A stretch of DNA of 64,000 bases from Lachnospiraceae bacterium (GTDB taxonomy: Bacteria; Bacillota; Clostridia; Lachnospirales; Lachnospiraceae), in NCBI GenBank assembly GCA_024698715.1, contig JAILRA010000029.1, positions 55,624-119,623 on the forward strand, in the 5' to 3' direction. The translations under genes and the position numbers were made by a program. How positions within the stretch are numbered: the stretch's first letter is position 1; every line of letters begins with the position of its first letter. Below, in pieces: positions 25,150 to 34,817 of this stretch. The notes below the pieces were generated by a model. It made no database searches. It was not told the origin of the DNA and saw only the letters and a program-made list of their open reading frames with translations.

Positions 25150-26819
25150 TGAGACTCTTTATCTACTATGCTTTTCATACTGCGGTTAACAGTCTGAAAA
25201 AACTGCTGAAAACATGGGTCGCATTTATAATTGTTATTTCACTCGGAGCAGGTCTTGTAGGTCTTTTGTTCGGGAAAATGATACCGCTTATCATAAACGG
25301 AGTAACAGAGACCGAGTCGGTCAACGAGGCTGTGGAAGAAGAAATCGATGAATATACTGAGAACCACGAGTCAAAACTGTCGGTTTTTCTTGATGAAAGA
25401 GGTCTCGACAAGTACGACGTTATTGATGTTATCGTTACGGCTATATTTTTCTTTATTGTAACAATGTGTCTTACGACGGTAAACAAGGGCGGACAGATCT
25501 TTAAACCGGCAGATGTTCCGTTACTTTTTGCATCTCCAATGAAACCGCAGTCGGTTTTGATGTTCAGGCTTATAAATAGCCTGGGTGCCAATATATTTGT
25601 TGCGGTATACATGATCTTCCAGATTCCCAATTTCATGAAAAATTTTCATTTCAGTCTCTGGGGATCGGCAGCCATTCTTATCGGATATGCGTTTGTGCTT
25701 TTGTTTTCAACCCTGCTTCAGGTAGGATTTTATGTGGTGGCCTGCAGGAAGGAAAGCGGAAGTCTTAAAATAGCTCCGGCTTTGCTGACATTCTATATCC
25801 TAATCGCCGGCGGATTTTTGCTTTATACCGGACTGACTCATGAAGAACCGGCAACGGCTGCATTTCATTTCTTTGCCAGCAAAAAAACATTCTGGATTCC
25901 TTTCCTGGGATGGCTCAGGGGAATGATATATTATGCTCTGATCGGAGAGAACATAAAATCCATAATCTATATGGCTATCCTTTTCATTTCGATCGTAGTC
26001 ATCATCCTGATCATCTGGAATGTAAATGCGGACTTTTATGAAAATGCGATGTTCGCTACAGAAAAAATAGCAGCCCAGCTTGAAAATCAGCGCAAAGCTT
26101 CTCAGGGCGGAGTAGGAACCAGAAATAAAGACCGAAGTGACAAACTCGAAAGAGACGGATTTCATTACGGAACCGGAGCAGGAGTATTTTTCTATAAGGC
26201 AATATACAACCGTTTAAGATTTGCCAAATTCGGGATCTTTACGGTTAAGTTTTGTATTTATCTATTCTCTGCGGGGATTGCAGCTTATTTTGCGAGAAAC
26301 ATAAACAACAAGGATATCGCGTATCTTATACCCGCGGTTATCGTTATGATGATCGCTTATTTCGGATCGATCGGCAATCCTTTGCAGGAGGATACTTCCA
26401 GAGAATTCTTTATTCTGATTCCGGAAACTCCTTTCAAAAAGGTTTGGGCTTCACTGCTCGGATGCATGGCTGTTAATGCCATAGACATCATTATCCCGAT
26501 GATTGTTGCGGAAGCTTTTATAAAAGCAAATCCTCTTACCGTTCTAGTATGGTTTGTATTTATCCTGTCCGTGACTTTATTTGGTTCGACGGTTGGAGCT
26601 TTTATCAATCTTTCGGTACCGGGTGACCATTCCGAGACATTAAAAGCAATGTTACAGGTAATAATAGTTTATTTTGGTTCCATTCCTTCGCTCGGATTTG
26701 TGGTAGCCGGACTAGCATTAAAGAACATCGCGCTTCTGATGATACCGGGAATACTGTTAAATGTGGCGATAGGGTTATTATTTACCGCATTGTCTACAAA
26801 GTTTTTGGGCAACGGCTGA
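25149..26819 (+). CDS. Putative ABC exporter membrane subunit
   Basis: The 556-residue protein has about 12 hydrophobic segments split into two halves by a soluble region (about 300-345). The segment PADVPLLFASPMKPQSV (about 117-133) and the later NPLQEDTSREFFILIPETPF resemble the putative ABC exporter family PF16962. Export of a peptide or envelope component is a common guess for such pairs, but nothing here fixes the substrate. It is coupled to the upstream ATPase gene. Confidence 0.82.
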   Translation: MRLFIYYAFHTAVNSLKKLLKTWVAFIIVISLGAGLVGLLFGKMIPLIINGVTETESVNEAVEEEIDEYTENHESKLSVFLDERGLDKYDVIDVIVTAIFFFIVTMCLTTVNKGGQIFKPADVPLLFASPMKPQSVLMFRLINSLGANIFVAVYMIFQIPNFMKNFHFSLWGSAAILIGYAFVLLFSTLLQVGFYVVACRKESGSLKIAPALLTFYILIAGGFLLYTGLTHEEPATAAFHFFASKKTFWIPFLGWLRGMIYYALIGENIKSIIYMAILFISIVVIILIIWNVNADFYENAMFATEKIAAQLENQRKASQGGVGTRNKDRSDKLERDGFHYGTGAGVFFYKAIYNRLRFAKFGIFTVKFCIYLFSAGIAAYFARNINNKDIAYLIPAVIVMMIAYFGSIGNPLQEDTSREFFILIPETPFKKVWASLLGCMAVNAIDIIIPMIVAEAFIKANPLTVLVWFVFILSVTLFGSTVGAFINLSVPGDHSETLKAMLQVIIVYFGSIPSLGFVVAGLALKNIALLMIPGILLNVAIGLLFTALSTKFLGNG

Positions 26820-26954
26820 ATGTGAAATGAGATAGAAAAGGAATTATTGCTATGGTATAATTAATTATCTGATTATTTGCGACTGACAGGATGGTTGTGT
26901 TGGGGATTTTGGCTGTTAAATGTTTTTATCATTTAACGCGGAACGGAGGAAATT

Positions 26955-29045
26955 ATGCAAAAAACTTGTACTAATTGCGGTGCTGCTGTTGAAGATGATA
27001 TGAGGTTTTGTCCTAAGTGCGGAACACCGGTCCAAAATGTGATACAGGAAACGAACACGGAAAGTGTTCAGCAGACGCAGGATCAAAGTCAGCCTCAGGT
27101 TCAGGAACAACCTAAGGCACAGAGTCAGCCACAAGTGCAGAGTCAGCCTCAGGCACAGAACCAGCCACAGATGTATAGTCAGCCGCAGATGCAGGGCCAG
27201 CCTCAGATGTACGGTCAGCCGCAGGTGCAGGGCCAGCCTCAGATGTATGGCCAGCCACAGATGTATGGTCAGTCGCAGATGCAGGGACAACCACAGATGT
27301 ACGGTCAGCCGCAGATGCAGGGACAACCACAGATGTACGGTCAGCCGCAGATGTACGGCCAGCCTCAGATGCAGGGCAGACCACCCATGCAAGGCCAGCC
27401 TCAGATGCAGGGCAGACCGCCCATGCAGGGACAACCACAGATGCAGGGCAGACCGCCCATGCAGGGCCAGCCGCAGATGTACGGCCAACCGCCCATTCAG
27501 GGCCAGCCGCCCATTCAAAACGGAGAGGTTCCTCCGAAGAAAAAAGGAAAAGCGGGCAAAGTTGTCGGAATCATTTTCGGTGTACTGGCCGGAATCGTCG
27601 TTCTGATCGTTTTGATAACAGCGGTTATTTTAGGCGTAATATTCCTGCCTAAGATGCTTAAGAATCCGAAGATGATGTTTGCTGAAAACGTCGTTGAGGT
27701 TACCAGGAATTTCAGTGATGATTTTTCCGATTTCGGAGCAAAGCCCGTAGAACTTATGTTCCATATCGGAAAAGATGATACAAAAGATTCTCATACTACC
27801 ACCAAAGTTACCTCCATCGAAACGGATGCCGCCGGTGACGGACAGCAGTATGATTTTATACAAACCTACAGTTATGATGCCGGAAACGGTGATTCGGCAT
27901 ATACTATATCGGTCAGCCAGGGTGATTATACTCTCGGTACGGGCGGAATATATTATAACGGAAACGAATTCATTTATACTCCCGTAAATGCTTCTTCGCC
28001 CATGGTAAGATATGAATTTGATTCGGCAAGCGCATCTTCTTTGGACGCATATGAAGCCATTGACAGATACTCGCTCATGCTCATGGGAATGTCCGCGGAA
28101 AGCGAAGTTGACTGGGATGAACAGTTAACTGATTTCCTCGAGACTGCTCTTGCGGGTCTGGATAAAAAAGATTTTGTAAAATCCAAAGAAGATTACACTA
28201 TTTTCGGAAAAGCGAAACAGTGCAATACGGTAAGTGTTACCGTAACCGGTCAGGAAGCAGTCGATCTTCTTAACGGAATGAAGAATCTTATTGCTGCCGG
28301 TATTTCAAGCGGAACCGATGTTGATCCGAATGAGATCCTCGGAGATCTTGATACAAGCAGCGGTATATATGACAATCTTGAAATTACCGTGACCGCGTAT
28401 TCATACAAGAACGATCCCGCAGGCGTTAAGATAAGTTATTACAACGGTGCGGATTCATACGACATTAACTTAAGCAGTTATAAGACCGAAAAGGAAAAAC
28501 AGACTCTTCTTGATATGCCTTCTGATGAGGGTAAAGGCTTTTATTATGAAGACGGAATTTATTCCATCGGATTGGGCTTTTATAAAGTTCTGACATATAT
28601 CAATTTCGGAGATCTTTCGGTATCGATCGATGAAAAGGGAACAATAAACGGAGACAATAGAAATTTAAGCGGAAGTTTTGACATTCATTCCGAAAAAGAA
28701 ACTAACAGCGCTTATATGTCCGAAGACGGTTTTACAGGCACGATCAGTCAGGAAATAACCGACGGAAAAGGCAAATTTGTGACCAATACCCAGACGGAAA
28801 AAGGTTTCTTGAAAATTACAACATCCTATGACAGAGGAAGACTCCAGAGCGACAAGATCAATGCACCGATGTTCCTTCCCGAATCGGGCGTTGACTGCGG
28901 AAGCAATCTGGATATGTTAAAAGAAAATCTTCACGCAAGTATGTTAAGTGATACGGGAAAGATAGATCCCACTTTGGCAAATATCGGAAACAAGAATTCT
29001 CTTGTTCGTGTGGCGTACGTTCTATCACTTATGGTCAAAAAATAA
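26955..29045 (+). CDS. Zinc-ribbon, Gln/Pro/Met-repeat, single-pass membrane protein
   Basis: The 696-residue protein starts with a zinc ribbon [19 protein letters not shown] (residues 5-23). About residues 45-190 are a low-complexity repeat built from [12 protein letters not shown] and RPPMQG units. One membrane helix follows (about 198-222, after the basic KKKGKAGK), and then a 470-residue extracellular beta-rich domain. The N-terminal zinc ribbon should be cytoplasmic. GGAGG precedes the ATG. The gene lies between two ABC exporter modules and 14 bases before the next ATPase, so it may be a scaffold or regulator of them (inference). The DNA of the repeat is itself repetitive and prone to length change. 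Confidence 0.78.
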   Translation: MQKTCTNCGAAVEDDMRFCPKCGTPVQNVIQETNTESVQQTQDQSQPQVQEQPKAQSQPQVQSQPQAQNQPQMYSQPQMQGQPQMYGQPQVQGQPQMYGQPQMYGQSQMQGQPQMYGQPQMQGQPQMYGQPQMYGQPQMQGRPPMQGQPQMQGRPPMQGQPQMQGRPPMQGQPQMYGQPPIQGQPPIQNGEVPPKKKGKAGKVVGIIFGVLAGIVVLIVLITAVILGVIFLPKMLKNPKMMFAENVVEVTRNFSDDFSDFGAKPVELMFHIGKDDTKDSHTTTKVTSIETDAAGDGQQYDFIQTYSYDAGNGDSAYTISVSQGDYTLGTGGIYYNGNEFIYTPVNASSPMVRYEFDSASASSLDAYEAIDRYSLMLMGMSAESEVDWDEQLTDFLETALAGLDKKDFVKSKEDYTIFGKAKQCNTVSVTVTGQEAVDLLNGMKNLIAAGISSGTDVDPNEILGDLDTSSGIYDNLEITVTAYSYKNDPAGVKISYYNGADSYDINLSSYKTEKEKQTLLDMPSDEGKGFYYEDGIYSIGLGFYKVLTYINFGDLSVSIDEKGTINGDNRNLSGSFDIHSEKETNSAYMSEDGFTGTISQEITDGKGKFVTNTQTEKGFLKITTSYDRGRLQSDKINAPMFLPESGVDCGSNLDMLKENLHASMLSDTGKIDPTLANIGNKNSLVRVAYVLSLMVKK

Positions 29046-29059
29046 CAGGGATATCGGAA

Positions 29060-29677
29060 ATGATTGAAGCAAAGGGTCTCGTTAAAAAATTCGGCAAATA
29101 TACTGCAGTGGATAGTATTTCCCTGACACTTGAAAAAGGGGAGATCATTGCACTGCTTGGCGCAAACGGAAGCGGAAAGAGTACTCTTTTGAGCATGCTT
29201 GCCATGGTCCTTAAACCCGATGAGGGAGAGGTTGTCGTGGACGGTCTTAAAGGGAAAAAGGCCAAGGCAAAAATAGCTTACGCTCCTCAGGAAATAGTTC
29301 TTTTTGAGGAACTTACCGTTTTGGAAAATCTGTATGCGTGGTCCTCGCTCAAAGGAAAAGAAAATGTTGAACGTGCCGAATATCTTATTAACGAACTTGA
29401 AATGACGGATTTTAAAAGAAAACGTGTAGACAGGCTTTCCGGCGGCCAGAGAAGAAGAGTAAATCTTGCTGTCGCATTAATGGGAAAACACGATTATCTG
29501 TTGCTTGACGAGCCGTTAGCGGGAATAGACGCACACGGAGCGGAATGTGTTGAACATCTTTTGAGGAAAGAAAAAGAAAAGGGATGTTCCATGATAGTTA
29601 CAGAGCATAATCCCACGATCCTTTTGCCTCTGACGGATCGTTCTTTAAGGATTGACGGGGGACATTTTATAAGATGA
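29060..29677 (+). CDS. ABC transporter ATP-binding protein
   Basis: The 205-residue ATPase has Walker A GANGSGKST, Q-loop YAPQE, signature LSGGQRRR, Walker B LLLDEPLAGID and switch His in VTEHNP. It is compact, at the lower end of family length. The stop overlaps the start of the first permease gene (ATGA). With the two membrane proteins that follow it forms an ABC-2 type exporter. Confidence 0.92.
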   Translation: MIEAKGLVKKFGKYTAVDSISLTLEKGEIIALLGANGSGKSTLLSMLAMVLKPDEGEVVVDGLKGKKAKAKIAYAPQEIVLFEELTVLENLYAWSSLKGKENVERAEYLINELEMTDFKRKRVDRLSGGQRRRVNLAVALMGKHDYLLLDEPLAGIDAHGAECVEHLLRKEKEKGCSMIVTEHNPTILLPLTDRSLRIDGGHFIR

Positions 29678-30882
29678 ATCCTTTTTCGTTCGTTTTATAT
29701 GATATAAAAAGACTTTTCGGACACGGGAAGACTGCTTTTATCGCCATGTTTTCCCCCATCCCCGTTGTTTTGATGTTCGGATTGTTCATGGCACCTTTGC
29801 TTATCGACAAAGGGGATGCGTTTTATTCGGTCGCGATCCTCAGCGAAGACGATAATAACAGAGTCAGCCAGCTGATGAACATAATCATTGATTATGAAGT
29901 TAAGACAGGCAATATCGCCATATATCCGGTAAAAGAAAGAGAGACCGGAGAAAAACTCGTAGACGACGGTAAAGTCGCAATCTTTATTTATATCCCACCG
30001 AATACATATCTGGATTCCATGAGCGGAAAAAAAGCGGTCATGGAATTTTACTATTCTCCGACACATGCATTCGATGCGCTGGTGCTTTATACCGGATTGA
30101 AAAGCAGTGTTTCGGTTTTCGGTCAGGGGATCGGTGTAGTGGATTCGGGCATTCAGATCGCGCAAAAACTCGGATTGAGCGAAGACGAGATCCTCAATAT
30201 CTGGAATGAGGGAATAAGTGATCTTCTCAATCTGTTCATTCATCGCGGAAGAGTGATCGGTAAAAACGGCATTTTTAATTTCGGCGCGGATTATCATTTC
30301 AGACTGGTAATTGCGGTTCTTTTTGCAACCTGTTCATATTTGTCTTCATTTCCGGTTATTTATCTTACAAGTCTTGATCTTTCCGAAACATTCAGCAAAA
30401 GAAGTATTCCGACGAAAAAACTGTTCGGATATTATGTTGCAAGGATTATTTCCGGGGCGATTTTGATAATATCTTCTTTTTTGATAATGTTTCCCATAGC
30501 ACGTGCATTAAGAAGCATCAAGATCAATTTTGCATTATCAGTAATCCCGGGTATCATACTGACTTCTTTTGCTTTCTCGGCATTGGCGGTGCTTCTGGGT
30601 TCCTTGTTTAAACGCGGACAATCTGCTCTCTGGGCGGGACTGTACTTTGGAACCGCGTCGATTGCGGCAGTATCATTCTTATCAGATAAGGCCGACCTTC
30701 CGAAGGTTTTGTCTTTTCTTATGCGTATATCACCTTTCAGAGCGAGTGTGAGTATTTTTTCAAATGCCATGTTTAATTTTGTGGCGGAACGATATACTTT
30801 TGATCTGTTTATTCTTTTCTGTGCATTTGCAATCTTTTCCGTAGCAGGATTTATCATATACCGAAAAAGGAGTGCCCTATGA
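29674..30882 (+). CDS. ABC-2 type transporter permease, first subunit
   Basis: The 402-residue protein has an N-terminal membrane helix (about 21-45), a large extracytoplasmic domain (about 46-205) and five to six helices in the C-terminal half. This is the layout of ABC2_membrane_3 (YhgE/NatB-like) exporters. Its stop overlaps the ATG of the second permease gene by four bases. The two subunits are similar in layout and probably form a heterodimer with the upstream ATPase. The substrate is unknown. Confidence 0.87.
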   Translation: MNPFSFVLYDIKRLFGHGKTAFIAMFSPIPVVLMFGLFMAPLLIDKGDAFYSVAILSEDDNNRVSQLMNIIIDYEVKTGNIAIYPVKERETGEKLVDDGKVAIFIYIPPNTYLDSMSGKKAVMEFYYSPTHAFDALVLYTGLKSSVSVFGQGIGVVDSGIQIAQKLGLSEDEILNIWNEGISDLLNLFIHRGRVIGKNGIFNFGADYHFRLVIAVLFATCSYLSSFPVIYLTSLDLSETFSKRSIPTKKLFGYYVARIISGAILIISSFLIMFPIARALRSIKINFALSVIPGIILTSFAFSALAVLLGSLFKRGQSALWAGLYFGTASIAAVSFLSDKADLPKVLSFLMRISPFRASVSIFSNAMFNFVAERYTFDLFILFCAFAIFSVAGFIIYRKRSAL

Positions 30883-32006
30883 ATTATTTCGCTTTGCTAA
30901 AAGGCCGTACAAGGGCACTGCTTACTGATTTTTCTTCATTGGCAGTTATAATCATTGCCGTGGCCGTTTCAATTTATATTTCCCAATACAGCGGCACCGA
31001 GAACGCTAAAGGTATTATGATCGAGGTCGTAAATGAAGACAGAGGAACACTCGGAGAAAGACTTACTGAAATCCTGTCCTATGAAGAAGGGTATGAATTC
31101 GAGGTAAAAACATATGATGAAGCCATAAAAAATCTTGCAGGCAACAAAGCGCAGGGTATAATTGAGATTGCACCGGATTTTTCCGAAAAGATCTCAAGAA
31201 GCGAATATGAATCTCTGGTTCGTGTTACCGTAATGGCGGATTCGTATGAGATGAAAACATTTACCGAAATGGTGATAAATGATGCGATAAAAGTATGGTC
31301 CGAAGAACTCGTAAAAAAGAGGATCGGTGAGATCGAAGGCGCGACTCAGGACGATATTGACGAGTTTTGCGAAAATACAAAAGACGCCTGGTACACCGAC
31401 GGCCTTCTGGATATAGTAAGCGTTATGGGTAAGGAAGATGATACGCAAAAGGAAGAGACCTTTTTCGGTATCAGATGGTATGCGTTCTTTGCGATGTTTT
31501 ATCTTTGCATCAGCGGAACGTGGATGTGCGGTTATTCCAGTACCGGATTGCTTAGAAGAGTAACGGGAAGAAGAGGAAAAATATCTTTGCTTTTTGCATT
31601 TCAGTCACTTCCCGGAATAGTCGTTTCGTTACTCGGATTTATTCCGGTCCTTTTGACAAGCGCTCATCCGCATCCTGTTAAAGTGTTTATATCTTTTGTG
31701 ATATATATTTGTTCGTCGGCGGCTTTTGCTTTGATTATATGCTGTATTTCCGGCAAGTTTTCGAATCTTGTTTTGATCTCGCCAATCGCAACAATGGTCG
31801 TATCGCTTTTTTCTGGACTTCTTTGCGAACTTCCCGACTGGGCAAAGGTATGGGATCTTACATCGGTAATCGTTCCGGGACACTGGTTTTATAATGCGAT
31901 ATTTGATAAAAGATATTTCGCGGGTGCGATCCTTGTACTTGCGGGCTGGTTTATGACCGGAATGTTTATATCATGGATTTTCAGTAAGAAAAAAAGGAGT
32001 GAATAG
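30879..32006 (+). CDS. ABC-2 type transporter permease, second subunit
   Basis: The 375-residue protein has the same layout as the preceding gene product: one N-terminal helix (about 17-36), an external domain (about 40-200; starts GIMIEVVNEDRGTLGERL) and a C-terminal membrane half with about five helices. It is translationally coupled to the first permease gene. Confidence 0.87.
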   Translation: MNYFALLKGRTRALLTDFSSLAVIIIAVAVSIYISQYSGTENAKGIMIEVVNEDRGTLGERLTEILSYEEGYEFEVKTYDEAIKNLAGNKAQGIIEIAPDFSEKISRSEYESLVRVTVMADSYEMKTFTEMVINDAIKVWSEELVKKRIGEIEGATQDDIDEFCENTKDAWYTDGLLDIVSVMGKEDDTQKEETFFGIRWYAFFAMFYLCISGTWMCGYSSTGLLRRVTGRRGKISLLFAFQSLPGIVVSLLGFIPVLLTSAHPHPVKVFISFVIYICSSAAFALIICCISGKFSNLVLISPIATMVVSLFSGLLCELPDWAKVWDLTSVIVPGHWFYNAIFDKRYFAGAILVLAGWFMTGMFISWIFSKKKRSE

Positions 32007-32017
32007 GGGAAAAAGAA

Positions 32018-32686
32018 ATGGAGATGGAAGAGAAAGAGTATAATAATAAAACGGTATTTATTTTAAGCCTGGTCGGCATACTTATTCTGGTTTTGACGAA
32101 TAAGCTCTGCGAGATGTTCTGGCCGGGATACTCGGTATCGGAATTCAAAAATCTGCTCATTAAAATATTTATGGCCGTTGTAAGCGTGGTTGCGGTAATT
32201 ATGGTAGCGCGCGGCAAATTAACGTTTTCGTTTTCGTGTTTTAAGATTTCCAAAGAATGTAATTTCAAACGTGAGATATTGGAAGCAGTTATAGTGGTTC
32301 TGATCTACACGGCATTTATGCTCGGATACAGATTTTTCATGAATACAAAAGATCCTGTTATCGTAGCCCGTCCGTATTTCGGACTTTATCTGACCAAGAA
32401 TTTCAGATGGACTTATCCGATCATTGCACTGTGGCAGGAAGTCCTTATCAAACCCTTCTGGCAGGACAATGTCAAAAAGGCGATGGGAGGTAAGAAATGG
32501 ATAACACTTTTATACATAGGATTATTCTTCGGCATTTTACATATGCACTATGAAATATACACTGTGATCGGTGCGGGAATAATGTGCTTTGTCACCGGAA
32601 TCCTTTATGAAAGAGATAAAAATATCTGGGGCGTCTGGATCATGCATTTCTGCCTCGGATTTATACCGGCTTGTCTGGGCTTGTAA
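32018..32686 (+). CDS. Membrane protein resembling a degenerate CPBP (Abi) protease
   Basis: The 222-residue protein has about six membrane helices. Near residues 142-150 it has WQEVLIKPFWQ, in the place of the EExxxR motif of CPBP intramembrane proteases. FFGILHMH (about 172-179) resembles motif 2 and WGVWIMHFCLGF near the C-terminus resembles motif 3. The first Glu and the Arg of motif 1 are replaced by Gln and Lys, so activity is doubtful. GGGGAAAAAG precedes the ATG, 12 bases after the ABC permease gene; it is probably in the same operon. Compare the intact CPBP protease at 48047. Confidence 0.6.
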   Translation: MEMEEKEYNNKTVFILSLVGILILVLTNKLCEMFWPGYSVSEFKNLLIKIFMAVVSVVAVIMVARGKLTFSFSCFKISKECNFKREILEAVIVVLIYTAFMLGYRFFMNTKDPVIVARPYFGLYLTKNFRWTYPIIALWQEVLIKPFWQDNVKKAMGGKKWITLLYIGLFFGILHMHYEIYTVIGAGIMCFVTGILYERDKNIWGVWIMHFCLGFIPACLGL

Positions 32687-32731
32687 GATCGAACGGAAAA
32701 TGGGTAACAGCATTCAGAACAGGAAAAATGT

Positions 32732-33463
32732 ATGAATAACAGTCTTTCCCGAAAAATAAAAAAAAGAAAAGGTAAGATCATATATCTTCTTGTCATAGAG
32801 ATCATTTTATTGATTCTGGACGGTTATTATCTTTTTGTCGGAAATGATTATGTTAATGTTGTGAGAGTGACGGTTACTTTTATGCTTGCAATGATCCCGA
32901 TGGCTATGGAAATCATCTTCAATATGAGCATTCCGTGGCCGGTGTATTGTTTTACCGTGATTTACGCCTGCGAACATACAATGGGAAGCTGCTTTAACTT
33001 ATATCTGTTTATCCCGTGGTGGGACGATATGATGCACTGCACGGAGGGCTTTCTGTTTGCGATGTTCGGATATTATTATCTGTCCTTCGGTAATGAGAAA
33101 ACTTTAAAACATCGGTTAAAATATCTGTTATTTGCCGTTTCGCTCTCGGTATTTATCGCGGTCCTCTGGGAAATGACGGAATACGGTGTGGATAATGTCA
33201 GCAAAAGCGATATGCAAAAAGATACTTTTGTGACAAAGATCAATTCATATCTTCTTGCGGATAATACCGGAGAAATAGTAACCATTGACAATATAAGTGA
33301 GGTTATTGTAGACGGAAAGGTTTTGCCGGGATATATAGATATAGGACTTATCGATACCATGATCGATCTGATGACGGCACTGGCAGGAGCAGTTGTTTTT
33401 TCAATATATTGTCTGATAGACCGGGACAGACATCCGCTTTTGAAATTTGAAGAAAGTTCATAA
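32732..33463 (+). CDS. DUF2238/YjdF-like membrane protein
   Basis: The 243-residue protein has about six membrane helices. The conserved segments WWDDMMHCTEGFLFAMFGYY (about 91-110), ALWEMTEYGVDNV (about 146-158) and LIDTMIDLMTALAGAV (about 209-224) match the layout of DUF2238 (YjdF-like) proteins. These have conserved Asp, His and Glu near the membrane surface but no known function. It is the last gene before a 100-base gap with a new ribosome binding site. Confidence 0.68.
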   Translation: MNNSLSRKIKKRKGKIIYLLVIEIILLILDGYYLFVGNDYVNVVRVTVTFMLAMIPMAMEIIFNMSIPWPVYCFTVIYACEHTMGSCFNLYLFIPWWDDMMHCTEGFLFAMFGYYYLSFGNEKTLKHRLKYLLFAVSLSVFIAVLWEMTEYGVDNVSKSDMQKDTFVTKINSYLLADNTGEIVTIDNISEVIVDGKVLPGYIDIGLIDTMIDLMTALAGAVVFSIYCLIDRDRHPLLKFEESS

Positions 33464-33563
33464 ATATTTATATAAAATATTTATCAGCGGACAAAACGGT
33501 TGTAAAATAATCAGTTAGAAAAGATTTTGCTATCAAAATAAAGAACAACAAAGGAGATAAACC

Positions 33564-34001
33564 ATGCAGTTCGAACAATTACAAAAAGATATGATCGCTG
33601 CCATGAAGGCACATGATAAAGCAAGAAAGGATTCAATCTCGGTTCTGGTTTCGGCAGCTAAGAAGATTGCGATAGACGGCGGATGCAGAGAGAATATTTC
33701 CGAAGAGATCGTTAATCAGGCAGTATTAAAAGAATTAAAGAGCGTAAAAGAACAGATCGATACCTGTCCGAAAGAAAGGACTGATCTGCTGGATGAATAC
33801 AATGCAAGACTTAAAGTGTTTGAAGAGTATGCACCAAAGATGCTCTCACCCGAAGAAGTTGAGAGTATCTTAAAAGAAAAATTCGCCGAAGTTCTGGCAA
33901 GCAAGAATAAAGGTCTTATCATGAAAACCGTTATGCCCGAACTTAAGGGAAAAGCCGACGGCAAAGTGATCAATGAAGCAGTTGCCAAACTTTGCCAATA
34001 A
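33564..34001 (+). CDS. GatB/YqeY domain protein
   Basis: The 145-residue product matches the whole YqeY family: N-terminal helix FEQLQKDMIAAMKAHDKARKDS, central ELKSVKEQID, and a C-terminal domain with APKMLSPEEVE and GLIMKTVMPELKGKADGK. The C-terminal fold is shared with the tRNA-binding tail of GatB amidotransferase subunits. Proteins of this family are conserved and cytoplasmic, with a suspected tRNA link. AAAGGAG precedes the ATG. Confidence 0.93.
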   Translation: MQFEQLQKDMIAAMKAHDKARKDSISVLVSAAKKIAIDGGCRENISEEIVNQAVLKELKSVKEQIDTCPKERTDLLDEYNARLKVFEEYAPKMLSPEEVESILKEKFAEVLASKNKGLIMKTVMPELKGKADGKVINEAVAKLCQ

Positions 34002-34027
34002 TACATACGTATCAAGAGGTTTTATAA

Positions 34028-34798
34028 ATGATGACTAATGAGGAAATGCTTCGCATAGCAATGAAACAGTCTGCAGAGGATATAGGATGCGAAGCAGAAG
34101 ACTTCCTTAAAAATGAGAATGTGACGGTTCCTTTTAAGATGGGACCGAATGCGAAAAAATATTATGAACTTCCGATAATCTGTGATTTCATATCGTACGG
34201 AAATAACATCGTTGCCGGAGTGACAGAGGAAGTAGCGGATATTGTAAAAGAATACATAAAGAAATTCGAGTTTTACCATTGTTTCGAATCTCCCAATATG
34301 TACTGGCTAAACGAAAGACTTGAGCCGATGGGATATAAGATCTGTTTTATGGCAGAGTATTATCTTCCCGATATGAAGAAACTTTCCGAACGGACGTGTG
34401 ATTTCGAATTAAGGATTCTGGATAAATCTCATTTTGAAGAACTGTATCTGCCGGAATGGTCGAATGCGTTATGCGAACACAGAAAAGAACTGGATGTTCT
34501 TGGTGTGGGAGCATATGATAACGGAAAACTTGTCGGTCTGGCAGCGTGTTCTGCTGATGCAAATGAAATGTGGCAGATCGGAGTGGATGTTCTTCCCGAA
34601 TACAGAAGAAACGGGATAGCTGCGGCAATGACATCAAAACTTGCGATCGAAATCCTTAAAAACAACAAGGTGCCGTTTTATTGTACAGCATGGTCGAATC
34701 TGAGATCGGTAAGAAACGGTATAAAAAGCGGATTTATTCCCGCATGGGTTGAAATGACAGTAAAAACCGTCGATAAGGTGAATGAGATGAATAAATAA
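34028..34798 (+). CDS. GNAT-family N-acetyltransferase
   Basis: The 256-residue protein has an unassigned N-terminal half (about 1-120) and a GNAT fold in the C-terminal half (about 125-256). The acetyl-CoA binding motif A is QIGVDVLPEYRRNGIAAAM, with YCTAWSNLRSVRNGIKSGF as the typical C-terminal motif. The substrate is unknown. AGAGG lies nine bases before the ATG; the next codon is also ATG. It may share a transcript with the YqeY gene 26 bases upstream. Confidence 0.88.
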   Translation: MMTNEEMLRIAMKQSAEDIGCEAEDFLKNENVTVPFKMGPNAKKYYELPIICDFISYGNNIVAGVTEEVADIVKEYIKKFEFYHCFESPNMYWLNERLEPMGYKICFMAEYYLPDMKKLSERTCDFELRILDKSHFEELYLPEWSNALCEHRKELDVLGVGAYDNGKLVGLAACSADANEMWQIGVDVLPEYRRNGIAAAMTSKLAIEILKNNKVPFYCTAWSNLRSVRNGIKSGFIPAWVEMTVKTVDKVNEMNK

Positions 34799-34817
34799 TA
34801 ATCTTTCGGAGATTCTT

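Noticed and set aside
26916..27518. Long minus-strand open frame with Leu/Arg/His repeats opposite the Gln/Pro/Met repeat
   Set aside because: It is the reverse-complement shadow of a codon-periodic repeat; it has no ribosome binding site, and the plus-strand gene has clear domains.
27064..27606. Plus-strand frame rich in Arg/Ser/Cys inside the same repeat
   Set aside because: It is another frame of the same repeat DNA, without a start site or a recognisable product.
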